A DNA stretch of 64,000 bases, from positions 1-64,000 of the forward strand of contig JAMJFZ010003646.1 of assembly GCA_026225945.1 (NCBI GenBank). Reading direction: 5' to 3'. The notes under the pieces were generated by a model. The model made no database searches and was not told where the DNA came from. It saw nothing but the letters and a program-made list of their open reading frames with translations. Positions 24,480-37,979 of this stretch are shown here, piece by piece; position 1 is the stretch's first letter; each line of letters starts with the position of its first letter. This stretch comes from Cricetomys ansorgei (Eukaryota > Chordata > Mammalia > Rodentia > Nesomyidae). A program made the position numbers and the translations under genes.

Positions 24480-26909
24480 AGATTATATGTATTTATGTGT
24501 ATATTATTTAAAATTAACTTTTCAAGACTAAAATGAGAAGATATAATTAAGGTTTGTGAATGTAGAAAATTCTCTAAATGTATACAAAATTCTGAAAACA
24601 GTGGAAAACTTGGTCTCACAGGAAATGTCATTTATATATGTTATAGATTTATGTAGAGGGATAGATTGGGAGAAATAGGCATAGTAGTTAAAGAAACCAC
24701 AGTTAGTAAGGTATGGATGGGAAGCTCCTTGTACTTTGTTTGTCATCACACTTGTCATTTCACATACGATGAATGTGTATACTATAATGAGTCTAACTCT
24801 GCAATATCAGAACACTGTGTTGTCGCATTGAACAAGGACAAGAATGAACTGGTGAATGGAAAGACACGAGCAGAAGGTGGCCAGGTTATAAAGCAAAGGA
24901 ATCTCTGATGCACTGCTGGAGACAGCAAGCATTTGAAAGGCAGTCCATTTGAAAGTTAACTTCACTTTTCCATTTGCTTTAAGATTCTTTACAAGAGAAA
25001 TGAATTGTCTCTTCATGCACGAACATATGGAAGTATTAACATAAGGCCAAATTGTTTATGATTTAGATAACCCAACTGTGTGTGAAGTAACAAGGAAAAC
25101 ATAGTCTGCCTACATAGCGATGTCCTGTACAGGAACTAGAAAGGGCAAATGCATATATACAAAACATATAAATAAGTATTCCTATCACTTGGGGAGGGAT
25201 TTGGAGGTTGTTATTTCAGAGTGTAAGTTCACATTTTATATATAAATTATATGCGTGCATTTGCTATACCTTGTTCGATATATATGTATATATTTTGAAA
25301 TTCCTGTTCACAAAACTTTTTTAACTACGTAACAATAATGTAATTCCTAAAATGCTATTTACAACTAGTCTTTAATTTGAAGATATTGTACATCATCACA
25401 AAAGCATATAAATGAATTTTGAAGTCACCATGGTAAGTGTTTAGACATGGCTATTTCAGAAGAGAAGTACATGACTTTAGAAAGATGGAGAGCAATTTCA
25501 AGCAAAAATGAATATGACTGGATCCAAGCTTTATGGGATAAATGTACAGGTGAGAACTGGTGGGTAATAGAGAGGATTCAATTTTTCATTTTCTTAAATT
25601 GTGTCTATGTGTGTGTGTGTGTCTGTGTGTGTGTGTGTGTCTGTGTGTGTATGCTTACATACCACAAAATATGTCTTATATATAAATTTTATGTGTATAT
25701 AGTAGCCAAACTTGTTGCATAACACCCATATATATTTTATAAAAATTTCTTAATAAACGTGTATTAAATAGATAACACTAATGTAATTTCCAAAGTGATA
25801 TTAACGCCAAGACGTAATTTAAGAATATTCCACTTCTTCAGATTTTTTCTATTTTTGATAGAGATAGGGTTATCAAAAGGGAACAATAATGCAAATCTCT
25901 AGCCTTTTTTTCCTGGTTCCATAGATTATATGAATAATTTCTAAGATGTAAACACTTGGAGTCAGGCTTTTTCATTCTTATGAGGCATGATTTTACTGAC
26001 TGGAAGCCAGAGAAACAGATAAGGGCTCTTCCCATGAAAATCAGAGCTAACTCTCACGGAGCAATGAAACAAAGATGCAGAGGAGAAAATCAGAGTTGAA
26101 TCCAGAAGGAAAATGGCTACAGGGCAGATCAACAGGAGAGGACTGCAAGAGAACAAATCATTGAGGTGATGGAGCTTCCAGTACTCAGTGATTTGGGAGT
26201 CAGATTTGACATGAGGGTGGACACAGATAAACCCTGACCCAGGATCCAGCCTTCACAGGATTGAGGAAATATACATCTAGCAACTTGACTCCTTTGTACA
26301 GGAAAAATTCTACCACCTTGTAGTACACTGGTTTCAGAAGGTTCTGTGAAGGAAACTAAGTCGCAGTCATGGGCAGGTCAACAGAAGAGTGACTGCATGC
26401 TGAGGTCTCAGAGCCTGGCTTGGCTTCAGATAGGATATTTAGACAGTAAAACATGAACAAAGATGTGGTTTGCTGAGACACTTAGAGACAGTGCTGAGCC
26501 TGACAGCCAAGGAAAGGAGATAATGAAGCTGAGCCCTGAAGAAATACAGTGGGGGCTTTGCTGTGTGAGTCATCAGGTCTGGCTTCTACTGCTCACTGTT
26601 AGCAATGTTGCCAAGAGTAGACACTCATGATAGTAATATCAGACAAAATGGCATGTGCCCTTAGACTGATTGTCAAATCATCCAGGGACTTCTAGCGAAT
26701 CTATGGTGTATCTTTTGTCATACAGAAGTATTTTTGTTTTTCTATACTTGTTCATGGAGTTTTTAATGCTACTGTAGATAAACCTAGGAAGTGTGCCAGT
26801 GGAGGACAGGTAAAAGACACAGGGTATGTGAAGCCATGATTTCTCCCTCCCTTGTTATCAACTGGAACTTTGTGATGACTAGTTGTTGGTTCCATTCACA
26901 TGAGTCTGG
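24480..26909. other. Unit B sequence 3' of the V relic
   Basis: No gene. It contains a (TG)n run at 25601-25650. A perfect ATGCAAAT near 25889 has no V leader nearby and is treated as chance. Confidence 0.6.
25601..25650. repeat. (TG)n microsatellite with CT interruptions
   Basis: Alternating TG/GT run. The 91-codon frame crossing it gains only a Val/Cys run from the repeat. Confidence 0.95.
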
Positions 26910-27345
26910 GATCAGTAACAATAAGACTCAAACACAGGCTATATTCCAGTAGTGAGCAACACAATTGCAATGTTTCAGGGATCTTGGTATACTAACAAGT
27001 GTCTAGACCTCAGAGCCATGAGATAGAATCAAGTATGTGTGATTCTATGAGAGATTTCAGAGTGACCCTGAATTCTACTGGAAAGAGAGAAGCAGAGATC
27101 CCTCAATGAAGCAACTAAGAGTTACAAGTTAGTGTGGCTGATGCTCCAGAAGACAAACAGTGAGGGCAGCTGAGTCAGCACAATTTGGCAGAGGAAACCT
27201 GCAAACAGTATGAATATGAATGAAGTAGAGTTCATTATAGATGTTCCAATGTACTGCTGGTACTAGTAGGCAATGTGATATGTTGATGCACATTCCTACA
27301 TATGACTTGACGAAAGACAAGGAGGAAGGGCAGAGTTCACTGCAT
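26910..27345 (-). pseudogene. Immunoglobulin lambda V relic, unit B copy (leader + V exon)
   Basis: Read on the minus strand, a decayed leader starts at ATG 27345 (Met-Gln-stop, then TLPFLLVF). About 100 bp on, an acceptor TTTGCAG precedes the V exon at 27198, which reads QIVLTQLPSL. In a shifted frame it continues SSGASATLTCN, so framework 1 and its Cys are present. Framework 2 has lost its Trp codon and carries stops. Framework 3 is faintly visible (QDP..NIAIVLL), ending near 26910. An octamer-like box lies 89 bp upstream of the ATG (27434-27441). Multiple stops and frameshifts, and no clear RSS. The style is closest to the IGLV5/IGLV11 type. It was identified by reading through frames, because no open frame covers it. 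Confidence 0.75.
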
Positions 27346-27433
27346 AAGGGACAGGTACCATGACCCAGACAGTGGGGTGGCCCTGCCTGAGGATTCATTC
27401 TATCTTCTCCATGATACAGACCCAGGACCTTTC

Positions 27434-27441
27434 CTGCAGAT
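27434..27441 (-). promoter_or_regulatory. Degenerate octamer of the unit B V relic
   Basis: The plus strand reads CTGCAGAT (two changes from ATGCAAAT). The aligned position in unit C reads TTGCAAAT (50525-50532). Confidence 0.45.
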
Positions 27442-29340
27442 GTGTTTCCTTCTTGATTGTTTCAGCTCATCCCTCAGCCTTAGTGATGATGCTCAGCTCA
27501 CATACACTTAGGAGAATGGAGGTTGATTTATGTGTTGGAAAACTCCAGGAGATCATGCCTGCTGAGACAAGGTGAAGGTCTGCTTAACGGTGTCTTCCAT
27601 GCTAGAGAAGATGTAGCTACTTATTGCTAAACAGAGATCAAATGACATCTCTTCTCTTCCAAGACTCCATTGAGGAATTGGTCCTTGTTCATCAGTTTTC
27701 GGTTAACGCAGACTGCCTTCATTGCTCGTTACAAGGCGTATAGTCACTATGGCAAAGGGGTATTCATTTTGAAGCTCAGCTGATCTTTGCTTCTATTGAA
27801 ACAACCAAAGTCTAATTTCTAAGTTTTGTGATTTTGAGTTGCTATGTGTAATTCTGTTGCTTCTCACAACCAAGATTGTTCCTGCCTGTGAGCTCTTTCC
27901 ACTGTAAATTATGGAAACATGGGCTGTTAACTGCCATCCATCACAAGGTGCTCAGCCCTGAGAGCAGTTACACAGTGAGAGACAGATCCAGGGAGGTCCT
28001 CTGCCCTCTACTGTGAATCACCACATGAGAAGAAGCACTGATGTGTCACTGCAGGGGACCATATCCAACTGCACTGGGGCCAGTAAATTTAAACCACTTA
28101 AAGTCCCTGAACTCTGAAAAGAGTCACAGCACCCTCTGGTGGCTTCATTATTCATGGGGTTGGAGATTTTTATTCATTTAACTGCCCTTAACTTATTTTA
28201 TCAGGCAAATATTCATTTATTCCAAAGGATGACATAATCATCACCATCCCTTCTTTACTAATTTTTCCTAATAGGTGTTTCTCTCATTCTTGAGAACTCA
28301 TCCTTATTGTTTTGTTTGTATGTAGTTTGATGTCAGTGCTGTGTGGATTTCATCTTATGTAAGTGCTTTGAAAGACACAAATGTTGGTTCTACAGGTTGT
28401 GTGAGTGAGAATAATTCTGAGAAATCTAGAGACAAAAGTAGAAGAATATGGTCCAATATTTGGATTAAAGTTTTAAAGCCCACATACTAGACACCAGAGC
28501 CAGCCTTGAGTGTAAATGATTCAAGGATCACTACTGGAAACTAGAGCCTGCTTCGCACATGGAAAACTAAACACTCCAGAAATCACATGGAACAGATTCC
28601 CTGACTGGATAATATTCCACTTGCAATGTCCTGTTTGCTGCCAAAGTCAGCATATTGGAGACTCCAGTAGATATAACAACCCATCTCAGAGTAAATGTTG
28701 GAAGATCCCCCTCCTCTGCAGCTTGGAAGTACTTGTTCATGACAGAACATCTCATCTGCCCTGGAAAATAACCTACATCAAATTGAGAGGAGGTGGTCCA
28801 CATGTTTACAGTGATATGAGAGTCTGAGATGAGCCTAACTTCCCCACGCTATGGAACTTCCCAGCTCTCTTACTTGATTCCCACATCTTAGAATCAATTC
28901 AAATGAATTCCTGCTTTGGAAAATGGGGACCTTTACTGAAGGAACGTTTCTAACCACTGCATTTTGCCAAAATCTACTAGATCTGTCTTTAAAGTCTTCC
29001 TGTGTATCAGTCTTGATAATCCATTGGATAGTGGGTAAATATCACAAAGTATTAAATCCACCATTCGAATACCTTGACTCGAGAGCTTACATGAAGTGTG
29101 GTTTTTATCAATATGTTTATTTTCCTTCCCATGTTTAAGGCAGTAAAGTTCCATCTTCTGATACTACTCGACTCAGGAAGACAAAGTTTCAATAAGGAGA
29201 CAGTATGAGTACTATTTCCTTAATGTCCATATGTAGCATAGTTCATCTCTGATCCTACTTTGTGTCCAATTAATTAGAGTAGGGAAAAATATGCTTAAAG
29301 GAGGTACAGGATTTAATCTATCTATGAAACAGTCTATGTA
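27442..29340. other. Unit B 5' flank of the V relic
   Basis: No gene. 27296-28108 has a counterpart in unit C (50391-51200) but not in unit A. 28108-29250 is shared by all three units. Confidence 0.65.
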
Positions 29341-29342
29341 TG

Positions 29343-29380
<38 letters not shown>
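29341..29380. repeat. (TA)n microsatellite
   Basis: Alternating TA run of about 36 bp. Confidence 0.95.
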
Positions 29381-29383
<3 letters not shown>

Positions 29384-29479
29384 TCTAAATTTAGCAAATT
29401 ATCCAAATAATATGGGAAAGATACCACAAGTAGGCAACTCTCACTACAAAGTGAAGCCTTCATTGTCAGGAATGCCTTG

Positions 29480-30830
29480 CATCTAATTGAGTTGTTGGCC
29501 ATAGGAGTCTCATGGTAACTGTAGAACAATCTTGGATAATTCCAAGTTCATTTGTGGCTCTCTACAAACTGATGGTAAGGACATATTGCTGAGGAAACAC
29601 CTATACAACTACTGAACATGAAGAAGTCAAGCTGGTGTCTACCTAGAGCCTTCAGGCCTACTGACTATTGTTCACAGTACTGTAAGGTACTCTGAACACT
29701 ACCATAGGAAAAAAATACTGACCCAAAAGATCTGCAAACCCTGAGATCTTCAATGGTGAGCTGCCTAAATGATACCATGGTGCAAATGTGTTGCAAAAGT
29801 TGCAGAAACACCCAACCCTTCTCTGATTGGATTTAAGGAGCATTCCAAAAGATGGAACCATCCCAGTCACTGTCCAGGTGAACCAATACCTTAGCCAAGG
29901 GGGTTCATTGACTTAGGTGAAAAACCAACATTCCTAAAGAATACAGCAAGTAAATGACTACTATGCCCATTCTGCTATATCCATAGATCAACTTCTCAGA
30001 CATCATCACTGAAGCTTACTGCTTTAGAAGAGGGGAGCAAACACAAAGAAACAATTGGAAAATGTGAAGAATGTGACAGACATTGGAGCATTTGGCACTA
30101 AATGGGATGTCCCCATCAAATCCCTCATCTCAGGGCTCAGGAGAGGAAGAAATTTTGTAAGACCCAGTAGAGATGGAAGACATTAAAGAAGCAAGACATT
30201 CAAAGCACAACAGAAATGAAATCATTGAAACCAAGGGAGCATACCTAAGGCCCGGACAGGTCTAAGCCAGATGAGCTCCTAGTGCTGAGAGGGGAAGGAG
30301 ACACAAGCCCTCATTCCAAAGCCTAAAGCAGAAGCAATCTCCAGATGAAACTGATTGAAAAAGAAAAAGTAGTTTTCTCCAACAGAGTATAGCAGTGTAT
30401 AGACAACACATTTAAGACCAGGCCCCATGCCCAGGAAAACACAGCTAACAAAAAACAAACTCAGTGGTATTTTTGGAGGTTTTTTTTCAAAATGCTTTGT
30501 TTGGGCCTTTTTTGGATACATGTTACTTTTCCTTGTATTTCTATGTCTGTTTATAATTTTTCTTAGAGTCTCTATGTATTTCTAGTTTTTGGTATTTCCC
30601 CCCTAGGCTGTTTCATTTTCCCTTTTTTTTTGTCCTTTTAGTTTGTTTGATTTTACTCTATCTTATTTTATTATGTTTCAGTTGCTTGTTCATATTCTAG
30701 TGAGAGAGAGAAACGAAGGGTGTGAAATGGGTGGGTAGGAGCATGTGGAGAGAGAACCATCATCAGAACATGTATTAAAAAGCTTATTTTGAATTTTAAA
30801 AACTATTAAAAAAAGCAATCACTGCAATCA
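29480..30830 (+). mobile_element. L1 3' UTR-like sequence (Lx type), unit B copy
   Basis: Counterpart of 4980-6360. Shared blocks include 'gagttgttggccata', 'acctagagccttcagg', 'tttctccaacagagta', 'aaacaaactcagtgg' and a T-rich terminal half. No coding capacity. Confidence 0.55.
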
Positions 30831-31429
30831 TGTGTCTGTAGATTCAGTTTAACTGTTAAGATATTCTATGCATAGCAAAGTAATTGGCGCAGTCAGAAAC
30901 ATATTCTTGTCTGTACTATAAATCCTGCTTTATATTATGCCTATGGCTATTCATCACACCAACTCAAGGGTGTTTCTTTGTACCTTCCTAGTTTTCAGTT
31001 CCTGTCACTTTGTATCCTTTCAGTAAAAACTGACTTAATTATGTAGAGCAAGGGGGAGGGAGAGAGAGAGAGATAGATACAGAGAGAGAGAGCCTGAGAG
31101 AGAGAATGAGGGAGTAGAGACTAAGAGGGACAGAGATAGATGGTGACCAGAGGCTCATGTGTTTGATCACAGGGTCCTCAGTTGGTGGAACTATTTGGGA
31201 AGGATTAGGATGCATGGCCTTGTTGGAAGAGATGTGTCACTAGGAGCAGAATAGACTTTGAAGTTCCAAGAGCCCACACTTTTCCCACTTAGCACACTTC
31301 GCTTGGAGATCAAGATGTCAGCTCTCAGATACTGTTCTAGTGTCATGTCTGTCTGCCTGCCTGCCTGCTGCCATGCTCACCAATGCAAGAATAGTGGAAC
31401 CTGACCCTCGTGAATCCATAACCTCCCAG
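30831..31429. other. Unit B sequence with (GA)n
   Basis: Counterpart of 6360-6978 in unit A, including a GA-rich tract at 31040-31130. No gene. Confidence 0.6.
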
Positions 31430-31586
31430 TAAGTGTCTTCTTTTTCTTCCTTTTTCTTTCTTTCTCCTCTTTGTCTCCTATTCCTCCTTCTTCTGCTCCT
31501 CTTCCTTATCCTGTTCCTCCTCCTCCATCTGTGTTCCTTTACCTCCCCTCTGCCTCTGCCTCTCATCCTCCAACCCTCCTTCTCTG

Positions 31587-31632
<46 letters not shown>

Positions 31633-31633
31633 T
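31430..31633. repeat. Polypyrimidine tract followed by (ATT)n
   Basis: A C/T-rich stretch (31430-31587) then about 15 ATT triplets (31588-31633). Counterpart of 6979-7236. Frames here give Leu/Ile/Ser low complexity only. Confidence 0.93.
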
Positions 31634-33506
31634 TATTTATTCTTTTCTCTGATCAACATAACGGTTTTTATTACACTACAGTGATTAGCAGCAGTAAAGT
31701 TCATGATAAAAAATATTCAAATTTCAGATCACCTTAAAGTACATACCCCAAAAATACTTGAAAGTTAATTTTATTTTTTAAAAATGGTCATTTTCATATT
31801 AATCTTTAATGTGGCCAACATTCTCAAGGTCAGCACAACTAAAGAATGGAAAAAAAATACAACTGATTCAAATTGCATATGTCCCACATGAAAGAAAGAA
31901 AAAAAGAAACAAACAAACCAAGAAACAAAGAAAAGAAAAGAGGAAAGAAAGAAGAGAAAACCTCAATGTACAAAGCATATGTCTTTCAGATTACACTACA
32001 CAAAAAACGTTGAAATGAATTCCAGGTAAACATGTCACATCTTAAGGTTGGCTGACTCATTGTTCTTATAAAACTCCTAAAAGTTGAAGTGCAGGGGGTT
32101 CTCTGAAACTTTTGCTTGCCCTTTGGATACTTTTTTCCCTCCTAGGTGGGCTAGTAAAACCTCGATGTAGGGCCTGTGCCTGGTCTTCATTTTGTTAAGC
32201 CTTGACTGAGTGTTAACCTGGTAGGTCTGTTCTTTTCTGAGAAGAAGAGGGAGGGGAGCCTGTAGGGTGGGTCTGTGGAAGAGCGGAGATGGGGTGGGAA
32301 GCTAGGTGGAGTGGAAGAAGGTGAGGCTGGGATCAGGATGTATTATACAAGAAAAAGATCAATTTTAAAAAAAAAGAAAAGAAAAATCAAACTATAATAA
32401 CTAAACAGCAAAATAAATTAGTACTCAAAAGAGAAGAAGTATTTTCAACATCAAAACATGGGTCAGTAGAATTGGAGACCTGGAGATAAAACAATGTGTA
32501 GCCAATCAGCTCATTGGACCAGTGTGGGTCTGAAAATGGTGCTTATGAAGAGAAGTTTATTCGTCCTAAATTCATCTAAAATGCATACCACCATCCCAAA
32601 CAGACACTTCAAACTATAAAACGAAACCATGAATCTGAAGCTAATTAGTAACTATTCTTTGAAAACTAATGAACTTCTTTAGAAATAGTTTTCATCCTTC
32701 ATCATAATTTTAAAACTATTGGGTATATCTGTTCATTTTTTCAATGCAAAAATAATGATATACAGTATTGCATAGAAATTATTAAGTATAAATTCACATG
32801 TAAAGTAACTTATGGGTTTTACAAAAGACTACCCAATTATCAAGAAATCACTACTTTTCAACAAAAAGAGATGACTTCAGTTAATTTTTATTGACTACAA
32901 ACAATACTCACAAATATGTATTATTTTTGAGAAAATGGTTAGAAGAAAAATTAATAGAAAGCAAAATATGATGACTTTGTACAAACTGTAACTTTTGATA
33001 CTCTTCACAGTACTAGTGTGTATGTTAGGATGAAATTGTGCAATGGTTCATAAAGATCTTAATAAAAAAGCTAGGATCTAAATTCTTTTGCAATATAACT
33101 CAGTCAACATAGCCTAGAATTCCTGATTGAAAATATTTACTCAAGTTGTATTTGTCTACTCTATTCTTTCCGCAAATATGTTAATGTCTACGACTGTAAT
33201 TTCCTACTCTACTAGTTTTCAACTTCAACAAGGACTGCAAGGACATAGAAACTAGAAAAAAATGTTAAGTTCTAGGATGCTTTCCCATTAAAAATCTTTT
33301 GTTAAAAACAGTCAAAAAATTCAGTTTACAACTACTTTAAAGACATGGCCCAGGAATGTTAAAAATTCAACAGTCTTCAGTAAAATCTTATTATGCACTG
33401 TAGTTCTAAGGTACACCTGTTCCTATGTATTGAAATGAGAGGTGATACTGCCTCCATTAAGACTTCATGTCTACGCAAAGAATGATCTGTGTACATGAAT
33501 AGTTTA
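31634..33506. other. Non-coding unit B sequence
   Basis: Matches 7237-9020 in unit A. No gene. Short frames differ between the copies. Confidence 0.7.
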
Positions 33507-33723
33507 CAGTGATTCTCAATCTGTGGGTTGTGACCCCTCTGAGTGTCGAAGACCCTTTCACCTAGGACCATAACATTTTAGATATTTATGTTACAGTTCA
33601 TAGCAGTAGTAAAATTTTAGTAAAAAGTGAAGTAGCAACTAAAATAATTTTATAGTTGTGCATCACTACTTCATGATGAACTGTATTAAAGGGTCACATC
33701 AGTAGGGATATTGAGAACCACTG
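33507..33723. mobile_element. URR1-like hAT DNA transposon
   Basis: Starts CAGTGATTCTCAATCT and ends with its inverted copy (complement CAGTGGTTCTCAATATC), giving terminal inverted repeats of about 16 bp. The interior has 'gggttgtgacccctctgag' and 'gaactgtattaaagggtcac'. Same insertion as 9021-9245. Confidence 0.85.
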
Positions 33724-36067
33724 ATTTAGGAGAACATTTCAGAAATCATACTGATTTTGTTACATTCTCTGCAAGTATCTCAGGCTCCTGTTTATTTAAA
33801 CCCAAATAAAACAATTTTAGAAGTCACTATATAATTATCAGAAGACTTTTAAATTGCTTATATCAGGAGAAAACAAGTTTAACTAATTTCTATACATGAG
33901 AAACCTGACAAACTTTATGTAAAATAGCTTGATTAAATGGTTGCTTTGGAATCACAGCAAAACAATTCTTGATGAACTAAGAGAAAACTGTAAGAGACAA
34001 ATCTCCTTTTTACCAACTAAAATCATGTATTCCATTATTTCTAGGTCATGTTCTATATGCCCTAGTAAGTTATTGCAGACAAGTCTTCCTAGCCCAGCCC
34101 AGTATTGTGTCTCTTATTTGGTGATACCAGATCCCCACTGCCTTATTTAGTGCCCAGCATATGGCAGGCACTGAGTAAATACCAAGTAAAACACTTCTGG
34201 TTTTAAAAGTGAGCTTCATGATTGAAATTTTAATGTGCTTTCACTGTACAACTATATGTATTGAAGCAATGGAATCCATCGCTTATCAGAATGATACCTA
34301 GATGACATTTCAGCACTAAGTTTTTATACCTTCCTTCCACTGGACAGTATTTTGTTGTTAACAATAAATTTGAAAAGTCCCTACTTAGCCGTCAGTGGAC
34401 TGAGCATCAGAAATGAAATGCAAGACTAAATTGCTGTGGTAGCCATCTGAAAAGCAGCTATGAGGTCAAATCCCACTACGGTGTTTGCTGGGTTATTTAA
34501 AGCCCTGAGGAAGAAAGTCATGGGGCATTTCTGATGTACTTACCTTAGTGGGCAACCTTCATGGAGTTGTCCATAGCAAAAATAAAACTTAAAGCGGGAG
34601 AAATTTAAGTATTAAAAGAAAACTACACTACATCAGGGGCATGTAGGAGAGTCAGAAAGCCAGTAAAATGTTTGTGTGGAGTCTTGAAATTGGAGAAAGG
34701 ATACGTAATACAAGCTTTAGCTCTTATTCAATTTTGCACACAGCGAAGTCCATAATCCATGTAAGAAAGAGTTAGAGATTGGTCTGACCTTGACTACTAG
34801 GTGTACCATTATGTGAACTGAATATTAATCATACCTCTGTGAATATAAATGACATAGCTGTGAAGTTAGAGGCTTTGAGCTGATTTAACACTAAGTAGAC
34901 AACTTACTAACACTTAGTAGAAAGTGTAGAAAGTAGAAAGCCTAAATACTTTCCTACAACCAGACTTCTAAAAGACAGACATCCAGTCCTACTACTCCAT
35001 TGGTATTTCCATCTCATTTCAAATTTTGAAGGAAAGGTTTAAGTGCACAGTAGTGTTTGGTTTTGCAGTTGCCTTACCTTTTCTTAAAGCACTAGAGATA
35101 TAACATATCAGATTTGGGAACTACTTAGCAAATGTTTGTTCATTTAAAGTTGAGAGACTAGTCAACCCTATGTTTTCAAACATTCTTACTTCATTGTTTT
35201 GAAGATTTACTCTCCTTGTAGCCTATTACTTTATCTTAACTTTTAACATTACATTGAAAATTACTTTAAATTCTGGATTTTTTTGGGGGGGTTGTTTTGA
35301 TAAACAACAGAAATATCCTAGATTTGACAGCAGGACTGATACATGGTGAGAGTGCATTGTACTGAGCTGTCAAAAGTCTCTGTCTCATTTTGACCAACCA
35401 ATGGATGCCTAACACTGAACATATCTTACAAATAAAATGCAGTAGCACTCACCACAGGTTCATATAGGGCCAGTCTTGCAACTTTTGTCTCCTCAACACC
35501 TGCTAAGGTATAATGGACTCATATTCATAATCAACTTCATAATAAGAATTAAAACTACTTTCAATGACTTAAGTTCAAAAAGACTTAAAAGTTAGGCTAA
35601 AAAAGAACAATCTGTCACAAGGGATTATGCTTAATTTTTATAAAAACTCTTTGTGTTTAAATTGTTTGAATTATTACAAAAATTTAGCAGAATGTAAATT
35701 CTGGTTACTGTTTCATACTGGGTCTTCCTTACCTGGAAAACTCTATTAAAATCTCACAGTAATTTAGCTAACACAAAATTTAATGGACTTTTATTCAATG
35801 CTTTCTACTGCCATTTTATCCATTTTTCTTCTTTTCTACAAAAAAAAAACATAGAGTTTTGGGAAATGAGCATAACCAATACCTATGGAAAGAATGACAA
35901 AGCCTTTGTGAACAGTGTGGCTACATTAATAAGGATGGAAACTTCTAGGACAGGCTAGAAGTAAATTAATAGAAGGGCCATATATCTGTGTTCCGTCAAC
36001 CATAGCAGAACCAAACATAAGATCTCAATTGATGCTTTAATTACGAATGAACCCATTTAGTGACTAG
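33724..36067. other. Non-coding unit B sequence
   Basis: 33724-34680 matches unit A 9246-10200. 35470-36067 matches unit C 54950-55640. No gene. Confidence 0.65.
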
Positions 36068-36499
36068 ATGAAACAGAGCATGGATTGCCCCAACTTTAGT
36101 TCATGCACCAAAGCAAGTGTTGGGTCTTCAGATTCTTCCATAGGCATTGATAGTTTAAGTCTCAATCCTAGGGAAATCCTGGCACTTAGAGAAAAGAAAG
36201 TTTCCACTGTCGTTGTAAAACAAGCATTAAAGATAAGAGCTGACAGTTTGCATGAACAGAAAAATTCTTTCTTACATAAATTGAGGAGGCTGAGGAAGAT
36301 TCATGCAGCCTGGATCAAATTTCCAATTATTATTATGAATTTGCTGGTGTACCTTGACAACATAAAGACAATGAAACGTGATAAAAAAAGTAAAAACTCT
36401 CTTATTTGTGATTCTTTTATTAACTTTAATAGCAAAATAATAGGGTCATTGATTATTGTTGGTTACCACAAACTGCAACCTAACAAGGAAATTGGCTAA
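36068..36499 (+). other. 143-codon open frame, probably not a gene
   Basis: This is the longest open frame outside retroviral or simple-repeat DNA. The predicted product starts MKQSMDCPNF, is rich in Lys, Ile and Ser, and shows no signal peptide, known domain or repeated motif. The homologous stretch in unit C (about 55560-55830) carries indels and stops and then diverges, so the frame is not conserved between copies. No promoter, splice or Kozak support was seen. Chance opening is the best explanation. Confidence 0.3.
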
Positions 36500-37146
36500 G
36501 AAAAATACTGGTTTCCATAAACTTTGTTGATCTATTATAAAAAAATTAATTGCCTTGTTGTACAAAGCAACTGTAGGAATAGAACATATGATAGATGATT
36601 TCTTATGCATGGGGATTTTCATGGTAACATGTTTAAGGACTTTTGTTCAAAGGGTATATAAGATGTATGTATGTTGGAGCTCAGTTGAATGCACAAGGTT
36701 GTATAGATGAGGTTAAATCCATAAGGTTGAACCGACAAGACATGATTCACATGGCATGAATGTGTGAATGAGTGTGTGATTATGGGAAATAAAAAGAATA
36801 AAATTGTTAAAAGTTACCTTCTCCCATAAGAGGTATAGGCATGTGTGTAAGAGGTACGGTCCTATAGTAAAAATACGGTAGAAAATAAATTTAAAGAAGA
36901 GATAAAACTTGTATAGAGAGGAAAAAGCTTGAACTTTAAAGAGAGAGAAATAAGATGGAAAAGTCTGAGTAAAGAGAAAAGTCTGAAGCCATCTATAAGT
37001 ATGAATAAAGAAGGCTGAGATATTGCATGTGCATAATTGATTTTTCAATGACTCCACACCCACCTTCTCAAAGCCCTGACCTGCCATGGTTGGACAGCAG
37101 GAAACATTCATAAAATTAATTAATATTATATAGAATAAGCAGATTG

Positions 37147-37198
<52 letters not shown>

Positions 37199-37696
37199 GT
37201 ATATATATATATTTATACATATATAAAACAATGAGAAAAGACATCATGGTTTGAAAAATAGCAAGGTGGGGCAAAAGGGAGGGTTGGGAAAGAAGAAAAG
37301 CAAAGGAAAATGATGTAGTTAAAATCTCAAGTAAAAAAAACATATAAAAATCAAAATCTCTCAAACTGGAAACCTAATAGAAATGGATATGTCATAGATA
37401 TATATATATGTAAACCACAGAAATTAAACTAAAAAGGACCTCATAACTCAAACAGGACAATAGAAATAACTAAATCGATACAGTAACAAAAAAGTTTTAC
37501 AACTATGAAACTTTCAGATCACTTTGGATCCAGAATTCTAATAGAGTTTAAAATAACTGCAACCAATATGTCTTAGATTAGCAGAAAATAAATAGAAAAG
37601 GAATAAGGTCTTTTAAAGTCTCTCTGTGAAGCCAGATATACCCTACTGTGCCAAAGCTCAGCAAACAGTATTTTAGTAGAAATTTTACTTCTAGGG
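36500..37696. other. Non-coding unit B sequence with (TA)n(TG)n
   Basis: 37215-37696 matches 63265-63767 in unit C. A (TA)(TG) microsatellite is at 37147-37193. The 172-codon minus-strand frame crosses this array and is low-complexity at its start. No domain recognised. Confidence 0.6.
37147..37193. repeat. (TA)n(TG)n compound microsatellite
   Basis: TA run followed by TG run. Confidence 0.95.
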
Positions 37697-37929
37697 CAGC
37701 ATTTCACACCCTGGGAGTGTGTGGGTCATGACCCATCTCGGGGTCTATAGAACCTTTCAAAGTGTTGCACCTGAGACCATTTGCATATCAGATATTTGCA
37801 TTAAGATTCATAATAGTAGAAAATTTGTAGTTATGAACTAGCAACAAAAATAATTTTACAGTTGGGGGTTGCTAAAACATGAGGAACTGTATTAAGGGGT
37901 CACAGCATTAGGAAGGTTGAAAAACATGG
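37697..37929. mobile_element. URR1-like hAT DNA transposon with 8-bp target duplication
   Basis: Typical interior ('cagatatttgcattaagattc', 'gttatgaactagcaac', 'ggggttgctaaaacatgagg'). It is flanked by ttctaggg (37689-37696) and ctctaggg (37930-37937), an 8-bp target-site duplication with one mismatch, as expected for hAT elements. Counterpart of 63768-63991 in unit C. Confidence 0.85.
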
Positions 37930-37979
37930 CTCTAGGGCTGATGGCATCACCTCCCAAGGGTCCTTCACTAGATTTATAG

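Larger units (their letters stand above)
24480..37945. repeat. Duplicon unit B of the IGLV segmental duplication
   Basis: It aligns with unit A (1-10246) and unit C (44570-64000). 24660-25900 matches 44570-45377 ('gatctctgatgcac', 'agcagaagg-tggccagg'). 26016 onward matches position 1. 27296-28108 matches 50391-51200. 35470-36500 matches 54950-55830. 37215-37930 matches 63265-63990. It is the most complete copy and has the fewest insertions. Confidence 0.85.

Noticed and set aside
25889..25896. Perfect ATGCAAAT octamer
   Set aside because: No V leader or RSS at the expected distance on either strand, and the aligned site in unit C is not conserved.
28516..28827. 103-codon plus-strand frame
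   Set aside because: The same region in units A and C is broken by stops and indels. No motif.
36713..37231. 172-codon minus-strand frame
   Set aside because: Begins in a (TA)(TG) microsatellite. No motif, and the homologous region in unit C is not open.
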